Notes: a model not told the origin generated them from the sequence alone. DNA of 64,000 nt from Takakia lepidozioides (GCA_030704615.1 CM060734.1:34240042-34304041), one strand, 5' to 3'. Counted from the first letter of the stretch, positions 1 through 12,345 are shown. Numbers and translations are program-made.

Positions 1-1077
1 CTGAGATTCAGAGTCTTCACTATTCTCCAGACACAGTTCTGCAGATGCGAGCTAGCCCAGCCACCTCCACCAGTCAGCCACCAAGTTTTTTCAAGTAGAG
101 CACAGTACAGAATATACATTATAGTTAACTGCCAGAGAGCTGGTGTCAGGTGTACCACACTTAGACTCGTCCTGCTACCGCTGCATCCTGTCAGGATAAA
201 AAGTGGCCTACCACATACTAAACAAACATAATGCTACCACACAACCTGTTCCACTATGCTAAGCAAGTTCTATAGCCACCAGGCTGTAGAACAAGTAGTG
301 TGCACATCCATTCGATCCAGCAAACTGCATCATGGTCAGTAGCCCAGAGACAATATAAAACTTCCCACAATACCAAGCTTCTCAAAGCTTAACTGAACAC
401 CTGCATCACACCTAACCATTTAGATTCACAGTCGTTCAAAACCATAATACACACACCCATCGGATGACAAAGCTACAGCAGTCACCACATTCACATCCAA
501 CCTGTCTGTTAAGCAACACTCCATATCACATTCACCACTACCGCTCAGAACCTAAAGATATAGGCCTAGGATGCCATGTACGTACAAAACGTTAAAATGA
601 GAAAGGTCACAACGGCAAATGTGAGCCACTGACACTTTATGGCCCACACTTGCCCCTGCCACTGTGAACCCCGGCCATTGGCCGAGATCACCAGTGAATC
701 AATGCATTTAACATTTGTGATCAATATCAGAAACCAATGAGCCTCTGTTCATGTGAAATGAAGCATACAGGAAAGAATTTACACAAACTACAAGTCTCTC
801 CCATGCCTCTATCGTTTTCTACAACCACTGACAGATGCATCAAAAATTAAGAAGGTTGAATAATCTGGCCCGCCATACCCCACCTACACTCTACTACAAT
901 GAGCAACTCCCTTCATAGAACCAGGGAGCACATTCTCCTCTCCATCATCAGTCAATATCCCCTGCCCGCAACTCCTTACCAATATTTATCTACTTCACAA
1001 AACATGGGAGCTATTAACTCTGCAAGAATACCCAAGGACCTCATCCGATCAAGGCATCAGATGGCCAATATTACGCT
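1..1077. other. 3' flank of SAM synthetase, no gene seen
   Basis: No convincing coding region is visible here. The part nearest 1077 should be the 3' UTR of the minus-strand SAM synthetase. No clear polyadenylation signal could be assigned by eye. Confidence 0.5.
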
Positions 1078-2259
1078 CTAGACTGCCACCTTCTCCCACT
1101 TCAGGGGCTTCACAATCTCCCAGGTGAAGTCAGGGTCGCTGCGGCCAAAATGGCCATAAGCGGCCGTCTTCTGGAACCTCTTGTTACCTCCACGCTTCAA
1201 ATCCAAGTTGATCGACATCATTCCAGGTCTAAAGTCAAAGTTCTCCTTAATAATCTTCAAGATCTCGGCGTCGGGGATCTTCCCTGTGCCGTAAGTGTCA
1301 ACAAAGACAGACAGAGGCTCTGGCACACCAATGGCGTAAGACACTTGAAAAATGCAACGGCGAGCAAGGCCAGCAGCCACGATGCTCTTGGCAGCTTGCC
1401 TCACAATGTAGGCCCCGCTGCGGTCCACCTTGGTTGGATCCTTCCCAGAGAAGGCACCGCCACCGTGCGCACCCCAACCTCCGTAAGTGTCAATGATGAT
1501 CTTCCTCCCAGTGAGACCAGCATCTCCGTGAGGACCGCCGATCACAAACCGGCCAGAGGGATTCAAGTGGAAAATGGTGTTCTCGTCCAGATACTTCTCA
1601 GGGATAACAGGCTTAATGACATGCTCCCGCAAGTCAGAAGCAATCTGATCGTTAGTGACGCTCTCATCGTGTTGAGTAGAGATCAATACTGTGTGGACTC
1701 TAAGAGGCACCATAGCACCCCCTTCATTCCGGTACTCAATGGTGACTTGAGTCTTTCCATCAGGTCGCAACCATCCGCAGGTTCCATTCTTTCTCACCTC
1801 AGTGAGCTTCGCTCCAAGCTTAGTGGCCAACACGTGGGTCAAGGGCATGAGCTCCTCCGTCTCATCAGTAGCATACCCGAACATGTGCCCCTGATCACCA
1901 GCACCAATGTCTTCAGGCTTCTTTGTAAGATGGCCGTGCACTCCTTGCGCAATGTCAGGGCTCTGTGCCTCGATGTTCATGAGCACCTTGCAGTGGTCGG
2001 CATCGAGGCCAACGGCATCAGACACAAATCCAATCTCCCTGCATGTATCCCTCACAATCTTTTCATAATCAACCTGAGCCTTGGTGGTAATCTCACCGAA
2101 AACCATCACCATGTTGGTCTTGGTGCATGTCTCGCATGCTACCTTGCTGTCAGGGTCCTGCTCGAGGCAGGCATCCAACACTGCATCAGAGATCTGGTCG
2201 CAGAGCTTGTCAGGGTGCCCCTCGTTCACAGACTCGGATGTAAATAGGAAGGTCTCCAT
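1078..2259 (-). CDS. SAMS: S-adenosylmethionine synthetase (methionine adenosyltransferase)
   Basis: Makes S-adenosylmethionine from methionine and ATP, releasing phosphate and diphosphate; a cytosolic housekeeping enzyme that supplies methylation, polyamine and ethylene pathways. The coding sequence is uninterrupted and gives 393 residues, the usual plant length. It begins [20 protein letters not shown], carries the [14 protein letters not shown]-binding signature near residue 118 and the [14 protein letters not shown] phosphate-binding signature near residue 270, and ends EKVAV. A longer reading frame exists up to 2280, but the ATG at 2259 is chosen because the family starts with METFLF and because a strong splice acceptor (TTTTCTGCAG) ends at 2260 immediately before it. 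The extra upstream codons are therefore intron. The frame is complete, with no missing key motif. Identification is very secure. Confidence 0.97.
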   Translation of the reverse strand: METFLFTSESVNEGHPDKLCDQISDAVLDACLEQDPDSKVACETCTKTNMVMVFGEITTKAQVDYEKIVRDTCREIGFVSDAVGLDADHCKVLMNIEAQSPDIAQGVHGHLTKKPEDIGAGDQGHMFGYATDETEELMPLTHVLATKLGAKLTEVRKNGTCGWLRPDGKTQVTIEYRNEGGAMVPLRVHTVLISTQHDESVTNDQIASDLREHVIKPVIPEKYLDENTIFHLNPSGRFVIGGPHGDAGLTGRKIIIDTYGGWGAHGGGAFSGKDPTKVDRSGAYIVRQAAKSIVAAGLARRCIFQVSYAIGVPEPLSVFVDTYGTGKIPDAEILKIIKENFDFRPGMMSINLDLKRGGNKRFQKTAAYGHFGRSDPDFTWEIVKPLKWEKVAV

Positions 2260-2794
2260 CTGCAGAAAATACATCAGCACAACCTTCAGATGTACGCTCG
2301 GAAAATGAAACTATAAGCAGACACCTTCCACACTGACATCGTAGCAACCATAGCAGCGAAGGCCTTAAGAAAAAGAAGCTTCATACCATACACAAAAGTT
2401 GCAACCAAAACAACATGAATCCAACCAGAAGTGGCTCCATTCACAAGAGGGATAGGAACGAGACTTTAATATGGAGAGGAAGCTCAGGCTCAAGCCGTCA
2501 AGAGCTCCAGAAATGAAAAGGAATGGCAAACACTTTCGGACTTGGCCACTCCCCTACGATACATCACCGCTATCCGGTTCGCTAGGCAAGCGAGGCATTG
2601 CATAAAAAGGGAAAAGAGGACAACAACTCAAACAAAACTCAACCAAGAAGGACAGCCAATGGCAATGACACACTAGACTTGGCAGAGCTACAAGCATCGA
2701 CACCTCACTAGCACGCACAATGCACCGGCCGACTCCCTCACGCACAACACCAGACAGACGATATAGTTTGATAAATGGAAGAAATCAATCTCAC
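2260..2794 (-). other. Intron in the 5' UTR of SAM synthetase
   Basis: On the minus strand the sequence GTGAAG|GTGAG gives a donor at 2794 and TTTTCTGCAG gives an acceptor at 2260, directly before the start codon. This 535-bp intron separates the coding exon from a GC-rich, pyrimidine-containing leader at about 2795-2910. The boundaries are inferred from splice consensus only. Confidence 0.65.
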
Positions 2795-2938
2795 CTTCAC
2801 AGATCCAACCGACCAGGCCTCAGATCCGCCTCCGGACCTCCTCCGACCAACTCTCTCCACCTGTGATCGAGCGTGGCGAGGGCGGAAAGGCAGGCGAGGG
2901 TGCGAGGAGATAGATGGCGAGTCGAGATAGGGATGCAA

Positions 2939-2948
2939 GCTTATAAGC
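2939..2948 (-). promoter_or_regulatory. Probable TATA box of SAM synthetase
   Basis: The palindrome GCTTATAAGC lies about 145 bp upstream of the proposed leader donor. A transcription start about 30 bp downstream on the minus strand (near 2910) would give a leader exon of roughly 115 bp. Position fits; function is inferred. Confidence 0.45.
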
Positions 2949-4043
2949 TCCACACGCGCGCTCCCCTCAGCCAGCGAGGTCACAGCGCAGCGCCGCTCCC
3001 AGCCCTTGGATCCTGCATCGCACGGTGGAGACTGGATCCAACTGGCCCCACGTTGCTGGGTCTCGTCCAGCGACAGAGCAGCGTCGCCGACTGGCTGTTC
3101 CCGGTATCCCGGTGGCCGTGAATGATCGCAGTTGGTGGCCTGCTGCGGCGGGCGTGATTTGCACTTGCGCCCGTTTGTCCATCCCCTGCTAAGTTTCATC
3201 CATCTATTTTCCCGTGACAATAAATGCAACTGAATTTTGAAAAGCTTACGTCCAAAAATGTACCGTACGGCGACATCCCTTATTCTATTAGTTTTTTATT
3301 CAATTATTCGTTTTTCTTTCGTGATTTTCGGAGAAATGTAAGTTTTAAAGAAAGAGTAATGATTTTCTGGCGAATCTGTAGAATAACAAGGATCATAATG
3401 ACGCAAGGAGAAGATGCATGCACCCGCGGTGAAATGCCTAACCCTAATCTAAACACGCCTAGGCAGGTCAAGTATCCCGGACCAGAGCATCGCGGCCCGT
3501 AACGGAATCGGAGCTCCGCTTTTCTTTTTTGAAAGAAAGAAAGAAGGGAGTCGGCGTGTCGAGTTGTGAGACGGGGGCACGGGTGGTGTGCAAGGCGGAG
3601 CGCTGATGTGGGCAAGGGAAGGGTACAGCGTGGTGGTGACTGGGTTGGTGGTACAGGAGCGCACGCAGCGGGTCATGACTGCGCAACATGGCCGCCTAAC
3701 CGGTACGGGACTGTGTATCAAGTTTGTGTGTGGGCTTGGGGACAAGTCGTGTGCTGTAAAACGGCAAACTGACAACTGACGATGTGCTACTGTTGGATCA
3801 GGTAAAAAACCCGCTGCTCGCTGATTAATACAGTGCTAGAGGAAAATTTAACCTCTTTCAAAGTAACATAGCCAGGGGCACCGGCTACCGGACGGGAAAA
3901 GTGTAGGGTAAGCAATCCACGCGCGTTGCTTCACTGGTTCTCGCCCCTGCCCCTCGGGCTCCGCGGGGGCTCACACTTGTGAAGCACCTCGCCAGGGTTG
4001 CTTGACTTACCCTGCGTAAAGAATTGAGAAAAGAAAAAGGCCT
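2949..4043. other. SAMS upstream region and intergenic DNA
   Basis: The first few hundred bases are GC-rich and probably hold the SAM synthetase promoter. The rest changes to AT-rich DNA with no protein-like frame or recognised repeat. Confidence 0.4.
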
Positions 4044-4127
4044 TGCCAGGCTGGCGAGTAGCGTTACGGAGTGTTAGCCACTCGCGCCAGTGGCTTACAC
4101 ATCGTAATGCTACTGGCCAGCCTGGCA
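4044..4127. repeat. 84-bp loopless foldback palindrome
   Basis: Two 42-bp arms (4044-4085 and 4086-4127) are reverse complements at 36 of 42 positions with no spacer. The outer ends, TGCCAGGCTGGC and GCCAGCCTGGCA, match exactly. An RNA from either strand would fold into one long imperfect hairpin. No target duplication is obvious, so it may be a foldback MITE remnant or a hairpin locus. Confidence 0.7.
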
Positions 4128-4907
4128 CTTTATTCCACGAAATAAGCCCACTCGAAATACAAAGGAGTTTTTTGGAAATTCTTTACGATAATAGGACACA
4201 CACTTAGGTAGCAGGATTCCATCCAAAATATTATCCCAAACTACATGCTGCTGCTGGTCTTTTATTTGAATGGTCCTCAACACCAAGTTTAATTTATTAG
4301 GGCATCGTAGTAGGAGACCAGTGTGCGAATCGCCAATTTGATCCATGCCAAAACTAAAGCCAATATGTAGCCCAAGTTTCATTTCAAAAACGTTCAGCTA
4401 GTAAGAAGATGTTTGATCATGTTGTACTGGAAGAAATGGATGAAACCCTGACCACGGAGAAGGATGGAGATTTATAATATTACGAGTTTATGAATTTATA
4501 TGGACTTGAAGGAGGAGTCAGCTTTTACAAATTTTTGAGAGAGTCGGGTCCCTTTTTGTCAAAAAACAGAAATAGTGTCGGTGTTTTTTATGGCGAAAAT
4601 CGCCAGATTTCGACCTGGAAAATCAGACAGCTACTTGTTCAAAGGAATTGTGCCCCCCAAGCTCGGAAGAGTCGAAGAGAGATGGAGCCTAATTTTGCCC
4701 ATGTGGAATATAGCAACTTTTCTAACCGTGATCACCTCTTTATTCTCTCCAAATGGCCACCGGGTAGAATTCACACGTGGCCCCACCTGCGATTCTCGAA
4801 AAATGAAAACAAAAACACTTATAGTGTACAGTTTAAAGGATGGGTTTCTTATTCTTTGAATGAGGAACGGCGATTCATGATAGTACCTCTGATAACTGTA
4901 CTGGAAT
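4128..4907. other. Intergenic DNA, no gene seen
   Basis: AT-rich. Reading frames around 4490-4993 overlap in several phases and show no family features, so they are taken as chance. Confidence 0.4.
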
Positions 4908-4909
4908 TA

Positions 4910-5803
4910 CCGTACTTACCTAGCTTATTAGGCACTTGCCTAATAAATAATAAAAATGGAATATTATTAGGCAGATTCGTTTTTATTATTTAGGCACCTC
5001 ACCTAGGTAATTTCCAAACATTAGGCATGTATTACAGTTGACCCTGGATAATAATGAACAATTATTTTTTACCTCCCTCAAAACCTATTGTTAAGGTAAT
5101 TTTCTTTTCAAAAAACATAAAAACATTTTTTGGAGCAATTAGGCACTTCTCATGAATTTTTTCCAAGTTTTAGGCACATTTTCCAAAAATGTTCTAAATT
5201 TAATTAGGCACTTGATTTTGAATTAATTATTGCCTAGTAAGCTAGGTAAGTACAAGTGTTGGACTGGTATCGTATTTTCAACACACGAAGCTGGTACTGG
5301 TATATAGGCCACCGGCCAATTGTGATACCAGGGAGGTATTGGTATTGGCAAAAATATGAGATTTGGATACCATGGTGGTATGGTGTGGTGTTTTACGGGT
5401 ATCAATAGCAAGAGTTTTTAGAAATCGATACCAGGGTATTATCAATACTGGTCTGGTATAAAAAAAAACTCATGAAAGGCCCACTTCTCATATAAATGTG
5501 TACAAGCATGCTTCTCATTGATTTTATTCCTCAAAGCATTCCTTGAGTTCCTCAAAGTATTGATACCTAGGTTTTCCTCAAAAATATGGATATGGTAGTG
5601 GTCAGGTACTAGATTTTCAACCACTTACCAGTCTCGTAGGGTATCGTCCACAATATTAGGAAGCAGATACCAGGCCAATATGGGTATATGCTTGGTAGTG
5701 GCCTGAGGTGATACCAGACTGGTCTGGTACTTCATACTAGTATACATACCAGTATTGATACCGGTTTCTTATCGGTATACCAGTCTAACACTGGTAAGTA
5801 CGG
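4910..5803. mobile_element. MITE with 25-bp inverted ends and TA target site, split by a second MITE
   Basis: The left end starts CCGTACTTACCTAGCTTA at 4910. The right end is its reverse complement, but it is cut in two: 5231-5253 plus the last bases at 5802-5803, after the element at 5254-5793. Rejoined, the two ends match at all but one position. A TA dinucleotide flanks each side (4908-4909 and 5804-5805), which fits a Tc1/mariner-type duplication. The body, about 346 bp without the insert, repeats TTAGGCAC-like motifs near both ends, a pattern typical of transposase-binding subterminal repeats. There is no coding capacity, so it would be non-autonomous. Confidence 0.85.
5254..5793. mobile_element. 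Non-autonomous hAT-like element inserted in the MITE at 4910-5803
   Basis: The ends are AAGTGTTGGACTGGTAT and the complement of CAGTGTTAGACTGGTAT. Perfect 8-bp direct repeats GTAAGTAC flank it at 5246-5253 and 5794-5801, the target length expected for hAT transposons. The interior is full of short CTGGTATnn/nnATACCAG repeats and has no transposase. The target copy lies in the right terminal repeat of the older MITE, which gives the order of insertion. Confidence 0.88.
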
Positions 5804-6508
5804 TATGGGAGCGAAATGTCTTACTTTGCCCTCATATAAGGCGGTAAGACATCAATACACGCGGAGTGTGTGAGGGATAATTCTATGGAGTAGGATTACA
5901 AATTTTAAAATTTTAAAAATTGCTAAGAGTAGATACACTTATATGAAAGGGACAGAGCGACCTGAAGGGGGGGAAATTTAGAACCCCCATACACATCACT
6001 GTAAGGCACACACATACACATCACTGTAAGGCACACACTGTCAACAACGAAAATAACCAAAGAGCCAGGGAGCATTCCCTAAGAAACGAGGCAGCCCCCT
6101 TGGCAGATGAGGGCCAAAGAAACGGCAGACTGAAGCAAAGACAACTACAACAACCAACCAGTGATCCGCAATAGAAGTATTGTTGATAGTCAAGTTGGTA
6201 GCAATTTAAAGCAATGAATTACAAAATCTATTTATCACACAATGCACTAAAGATGTTGGTTTTGTTTTATTTTTATTTTATTTTTAAAAAGGGAAACACA
6301 TGGGAATAACCCCTCACAAACCAGGCCCCCCTAGTTACAGTGAGAGAAAACATTAACCATCAAAATCAAGAAATCAAAACTATACCTAAGCATAAGGAGC
6401 CCAAGGAAGTGGGGGAGAATATAATACCACCCACCAACAGTCAGTTGCTCAGCTGGATAGTGCCACCCAGATGATTCTGGGTCAGATCCTACTACCTCGA
6501 GGGGTGTG
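5804..6508. other. Intergenic DNA with a dispersed repeat remnant
   Basis: No gene. The stretch near 6280-6333 (minus) resembles stretches near 8190-8240 and 56160-56200 (plus). All share a motif close to GTGTTTCCCTTTAAAAA, so they are probably remnants of one retroelement end. Confidence 0.4.
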
Positions 6509-6516
6509 GTATGTTC

Positions 6517-7263
6517 CAATGTTGGGCGGTTATTTATATTTTTTGCTAACAGGCGGTTGCGGTTACATTGGAATTCAATATTGAAATAACCTAGTAGGCC
6601 GGTTACTTCAATTTATTGACTTTCTAATAACCTGCCGGTTGCCGTTAAGAGTGACATGTTTTTTTGCCGGGTATCCATAAATCCGGTTATCATTTTCCCT
6701 ATAACTGAGGGTTATACAACCGGTTATGTATATTTATTTATTTATCTATAAAGTTTTTAGATATACACATGCGTCTAGAATTACTTGGGCTCATCAATGG
6801 GGATTTCAAAAAATACAATATCCTATCATAATGTTTCAATGTGCTTCAAAATATGAAGCCTTGGCAAGCTCATTCATGAATTTAGCCAAGGACTAACACC
6901 TCATAACCACCACTCACAACCTTAGGTTATTAGACCCAATATATATATATTCATAACCGTGCACTTAAAAAATACCCAACCAGTTGTCTACATCAATTTT
7001 TAAAATTTTGGCCTCCGCCGGTTACTATTGGGACCGTTATTTGTATGCCTACACTATGCCAGTTCCTAATTGGGACCGATTATTTCAAATTTTCATCTCC
7101 TTACCGGGCAGTGTTCATGATGACATCTGGTACAATTCCAGCTTTGACCATGTCACCATGGACCTCTTTCCCCTTTCCCAAAGCTCCTAGGCTTGCACAC
7201 ACACATAACCAGATAGAGAACCAATTGTTATTAGAGACAAGATTAAATAACCGCCCAACATTG
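6517..7263. mobile_element. Non-autonomous hAT-like element (747 bp)
   Basis: Perfect terminal inverted repeats of at least 20 bp, starting CAATGTTGGGCGGTTATTTA, lie at 6517-6536 and 7244-7263. They are flanked by exact 8-bp target duplications GTATGTTC at 6509-6516 and 7264-7271. Internal GGTTAC/GGTTAT motifs recur. No transposase frame is present. The ends resemble those of the elements at 9718-10529 and 63659, suggesting one related set of families. Confidence 0.9.
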
Positions 7264-7271
7264 GTATGTTC

Positions 7272-8619
7272 TTCTCCCCCTTCCTTTGGGCGGTGTCCCA
7301 TGCCAAAGCCTTCACTGTTACTGTGAAACAGGTTATTTTTAGTGTTGTGCAGGTACCGTAGTACCTTAGCAAGTTCAACAATCATTTGTCGAATATATAT
7401 TTTATTTTGAGAATTTCATTTCATATGGAATATTCCTAAAGATGCTTTATTATCATTCACAAGGTTACTAAATTTTACAAAATCAATTTCCAAAATTTTC
7501 AACAATCTTTGGAATATTGAAATTTGTGTTGAAGTTGCCAAGGTACTAGGGTAGTACCTTTTTAAGGAAACCGCGGGGTCCAGGTTCGGGTTTTCCTTTG
7601 GAACCAAGTCCGGGTCCAGATCCGGGTTTCTGAAATTTGGTAAATCTGAGTTCGGGCTCGGGTCCGGGTAGTTGCTGGAAAATATTAGCGGGTTCACGGG
7701 TTCAAATCAGGGTCCTGATTAATTGATTAAACAAATTTAAAAATAAGACTAATTAGAGATAAAATTATTTTGGCTGGAAAAAAAAACTAATCCCTAATGG
7801 TGAATTTAATTTTAAGACGGATTCTTTCAAAAGCTCCCATGAATATAGATGGCTCGTTTATAAACTACACACATGATGGCACAAGCATTAAAATAGAATT
7901 TGAGTTCCATTCTTCAATATCAAACATGTTAAGAAAAATAATGTGTCTCAAGGCTCATAGATCAAGTATCACATTTTAAATTTTAAAATTGAAACCCGGA
8001 CTTGACCTGCTACATTGGGCGCTGGTGTCAGTTCTGGACCTAGCAGGCGGTCGTTGGGGGTCCATTTAGAATTTAACCTGGTCAGAGTCCGGGTTTCTGG
8101 TGATGACACGGGTAACCCCGGACCCTAACCCGCCAAGTACCCGGGATCAAATCCCAGACCCGCATTATTTTCTCCTCCCACTATAATTAAGGGGCCTGAT
8201 TTGTGAGTTGTCGCTCCCATGTGTTTCCCTTTAAAAATAGTAAATTAAAACTATACCACCCAGCCTGGTAGCAGGATTCGGCGTCCAGTACCTAATGGGT
8301 GGCATACCATGCACTACCCAAGTAGACTATCGTCATATGGTAATGAGACTAATATACAATAAGGGCGCTTAAGAAAAAGAAAGCAAAAGATCTTGGAACC
8401 TTTCATTGAATATGCCGAGGGTGATTGTAGACTACCGTCGGTGTACCAAGACAGGAACCAACTGCAGAAAGAGGACAAAGCATGTAAGCAATTTAAAACC
8501 ATTTGTTGGAACGAGTATGGTCGCTTTTCAACTTGAAGCAAGAGAAAATGTGGAGAAGAGTCTTTGCAAGAAAGTCTCTGTTATGATTGATTCACCAGAC
8601 TAAAAAATGAGGGGTTGCT
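7272..8619. other. AT-rich DNA with GGGTCCGGGT-type repeats
   Basis: No gene. Two zones (about 7565-7700 and 7990-8165) carry many short GGGTCCGGGT/ACCCGGACC motifs in both orientations around an AT-rich core. This looks like the subterminal repeats of another MITE, but its ends could not be fixed. Confidence 0.35.
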
Positions 8620-8936
8620 CAGTCAACCTCTGGCCATCTAAGGTCGGTACCAAAGGACTCGAAAGTCCTTAGGGGGACACAAGTTGTGTGGTTAAGGCGG
8701 TTGGAAGATGTCAACTCTCCAAACGGAAGGTAGTAGTACAAAACGTATTAGCCCTTCCGGTAACATGGTACCTTCCTTTTGCGTTTGTTGTAGCCGCGAC
8801 CTAACTTACTAAAAGCTCAATGGTTATTCGTTTTGGTTGTGCGAGCAAGACTCATGTGAGAGGAACCCTCTTTATTAATTTGATTAAAAGGGCCTCCGCC
8901 CCCTTTTCTCTAAAGAAAAAAAAAAAAAAAAAACTA
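8620..8936 (+). mobile_element. Poly(A)-tailed retroposon 3' end
   Basis: The stretch ends in TTTAATTTGATTAAAAGG-like sequence, a pyrimidine run and an uninterrupted A tract at 8917-8934. The same terminal sequence and A tract recur at about 55866-55915. This is the usual look of an L1-type LINE, or a SINE that uses its tail. A TGGTTAAGGC box-A-like motif near 8691 leaves a tRNA-derived SINE possible, but no good B box follows. The 5' boundary is uncertain. Confidence 0.55.
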
Positions 8937-9717
8937 TGCTTATGCAAGCGCAATACCGAGCACCTATAGACTCTTTTAAATTATGAACATTAATACGAAA
9001 ATAGGAGCCATATGGTATTTCAGCATTTCAGCATATACTAGGGTAGCCTATGCCGTTTGTCCATGTGTGAAGAATTGAAAAGAACACTTGATTTTGTACC
9101 TCGCTTCATATATTGAGACCAAAACTGAGACCAACTGTAACAAGCACGGCCCATGGTTTGGGAGATCTGAACGCTACACAAAACTAAATTAACTAACTAA
9201 CTAACTACCTTGCTTCATATATTGATAAGCTCTTCTAGCAAAACTGATGATAGGGGTCGAAGCATTTTTAGAAAGAATTTCATTCACATTTTTTTATTTT
9301 TTTTCCAAACAGTAATTCCTTTAGGGGTTGGAAGACATTTCATCAACAAAACTCTTTTAATCTCTCACATATATATATAACTTTTTCCAAACAATAGCTC
9401 TTTTAGATGACCCAAATCGATATTGAAGCATCTGAATTTCATCGTTTCTACATGTCGATGTCAATAATATTAGAAATAGTTTCTTACCGTAAAATTGGTG
9501 TTGCTTACAGTCAATTATTTGAATTATAGTCACGCAATATTAATTATGCCTCATGAGACTGCTTTTGTTTTGCTCTTGTTTATGGAATATTCAAAATATT
9601 TGCTCACGTGAGCTACCCAACCTCTTGGGGAAGGACTCGGGAGAGGAGGAATGTTGTGCTTGTAATTTTCATGCTCACATGAGTAGTGAGTACTACTTAC
9701 ACTTCGAAAGTTAGTAC

Positions 9718-10529
9718 CAAGTGTTGGGAGGTTATTATCTTTTGTAAGACCCGTTGGTTCCGGGTATCGGCGGTGTGAGGTTGTGGATATACCCAAACCA
9801 ATACTAGATTTATTTAGGATTTTACATAGCCGGGGGTTATCAATCAAGCCCATTATCAAAATTATCAGACAACATATCAATAAACATCAAACATGGATGA
9901 TAACCTACTGTTATCAACCCGGGGCCGGGGTTTAAAAAAAAATCTTTAACCATTTTTTAAGAGCGCCTTATCCATGTAAAATTTATCCAAACTTATCAAT
10001 GTGATGTGGAATACTAACTAATTAAATCAGAATGTTATCTACTAACTAATACTAATACTAATACTAATGTACTTATTTAGGTGGCTAGAATTATAAAGTT
10101 AGTTAGTATTCCTAAGTACTTTAAGTAGCTTGTATTTTTCAAGGTATGGTGTGTAAATTTGGGCAATGTTTGACAGCGTTTAAGTATTAGTATGACTTAC
10201 CGGTTTAATATGTTTTTAAGAGGGTGCTAAATCCCTGAAGCGATGGGAAAAGGTCACTAAAATGTGACATTTAATGTGAAAATCCAGCCACTTGATGTTG
10301 ATATGTGGGAAATCTAGTTTTTGTAGCCCTCATAAATATCAATAATCAATATCATCAAAGCCTTATATGAGGGTCCGGGTCTCAACATCAATATCAGCTC
10401 AGCACTTAACCGGTAGGTAGGTTACGAACAGGGTATTATCCAACAATTTACCCGGCGGGTCCGGGTCCACATACCCGCATTGATACCCGTGTTGACACCC
10501 TCTACGTACCCAATACCCTCCCAACACTG
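9718..10529. mobile_element. Non-autonomous hAT-like element (812 bp)
   Basis: The left end is CAAGTGTTGGGAGGTTATTA. The right end is the reverse complement of CAGTGTTGGGAGGGTATTG, so the ends differ by one base of length and a few substitutions. Exact 8-bp target duplications GTTAGTAC lie at 9710-9717 and 10530-10537. The interior contains GGGTCCGGGT motifs and no transposase frame. Confidence 0.85.
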
Positions 10530-10811
10530 GTTAGTACCCAAGGCAAAAACAGAGGTTTAAGTAAATCCAACACACGTTGCAATACCTTGAGCAATTAAAA
10601 TCACCTCATCCAACTCCCCCGTCTACATACCCAAACAACATTAAGGGGCATCCTACCGAAACATAACCACCCTCAAAGTCTTTAGAGAACCCCTTGTTAT
10701 AGCCGATGGGCTACAAAACCCTAATCAGCTTCAAGAAAGATGACTCCACCTCCTAGAGGAATAGTACATTCTAGTGTCACTTCAACCCAAAGGACTACTA
10801 CGTTGAAAGGA

Positions 10812-12150
10812 GTTGGTAGAACGTGAGCACACACACACAGCTCATAGCTCACGTGAGCATAGAAGGCATAGTAATAGGTTCCAAGCTTTTCATGGACATA
10901 GAATATGTGAGATAGACATAGGGTATGAGGACGCAAATTCTTAGTTACAATATAATCACAATTTATATGAAATAAATTATTATATTACTACATGTAATAG
11001 GATTGGTATTCTTTGACAAAATAACCAAGTCGAAAACGTACTTGAAATTATTGGAGAAAACAAAATAATACTCTCATAAGGCCATGAGACATATCAAAAA
11101 TATAATGTAATAAGGCAACATTCGGGTTGCAAGCGAAACTTAATAATCCGAGATATGACTTCCCCCCATGGAATTTCTAGGCGGTTTTTCTACGCCTATG
11201 GATTCATGGATACCCATAAAATACTTTTCTCAAGGGGGTTGGTAGAACGTGAGCACACCGGTGAGCACGACTCACCAAGAAAACATAGGCGTGAGCACAA
11301 AACACGGCAATAGGCTACACATGTTTCCACGGAAATAGAATTCTTGCGAATAGGGTTCCAAAATAGTGAAAATGTTAGTTGTGTGCCTATTTCTGTGGCG
11401 CTCTCTGTCCCTATTTCTGTTCCTAATTATGTCCATAAATCCTAAACCCTAATGAAAATAGGTACCCATAATGTATACCTTCAAGCTCCAAGTTCCACAT
11501 AACTACAACTTTGGTATCCTACAAAAGAATAACAAATTATGGAAAAACAAAGTTGCAATAACGCACACCATCCAAAACACACTTGAAATACCAAACAATA
11601 ATTGAACAATTTAATATAATGATTCAAACAACGGGTGTCCGTAGTGAAATAAATCAAGGTATCGAGTTAAAATTAGGGATTTTGCCAACGGAATAATGGA
11701 GGTATCACTGTTAAGGTCATTATCCAATGGTTTCGTGAGCGAAACAAAATGTTTTGTGTTTGGTTTTGCATATAAGAGACAACGAGAGATTGTTTTATTT
11801 CGGCAACAAATTGTTATGTGTTTATTGCGGTATGTCGGTACCCATGTTTTCGTGGGTGAAACATAATGAAATAATTCTAGTTTCGCGTATTACTGATTGC
11901 ATCGAGCGTCACCTGCACTTGACTAAATACGCAATTATTCAGCAACAAAAATCCTTGATGGAGACGACACCTACTGGATATTCCTTATGCCCCAACTTTG
12001 CATGGCTTGTGCTCATGTGAGCACAAATTGCACATTTTAGTTTCGCTACAACATCTTTACAAGAATATTCTAGGAATTTCTGATACATCCTCTTATGCTC
12101 ACATGTCACAGGCTCATGCTCACGTGAGCCTACTCATGTGCTACCCAACC
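10812..12150. repeat. Repeat cluster with CACGTG palindromes
   Basis: The 19-mer GTTGGTAGAACGTGAGCAC occurs at 10812 and again at 11238, each followed by similar sequence, indicating duplicated element ends. An inverted relative (GTGCTACCCAACC) closes at 12150, and another lies at 9613-9624. The perfect palindrome GCTCACGTGAGC occurs at 10847 and 12118, with degenerate copies nearby. No target duplication was found, so element limits are unresolved. No gene is visible. Confidence 0.5.
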
Positions 12151-12345
12151 TTTTTTCTGAGCATTTGCTCCCCAACAAACATGAATACCCGTATATCCAG
12201 AACAGAATTGTCCCCAATATCCATTGTGACCATTATTTGAAGTGTTGTCTATAATCGTGATCATGCCATGCAAGCCCCTCACGGGATCTTATTAGTCTTT
12301 GATTCAAATAATTGCCCAACATTGGGAAATGCGTTGACTCTTGAC

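Noticed and set aside
1150-2247. Long plus-strand frame opposite SAM synthetase
   Set aside because: It is the antisense shadow of a highly conserved coding exon and has no family features.
11238-12150. Possible complete transposon between GGTTGGTAG and CTACCCAACC ends
   Set aside because: The ends are only partly complementary and no target duplication of any standard length flanks them.
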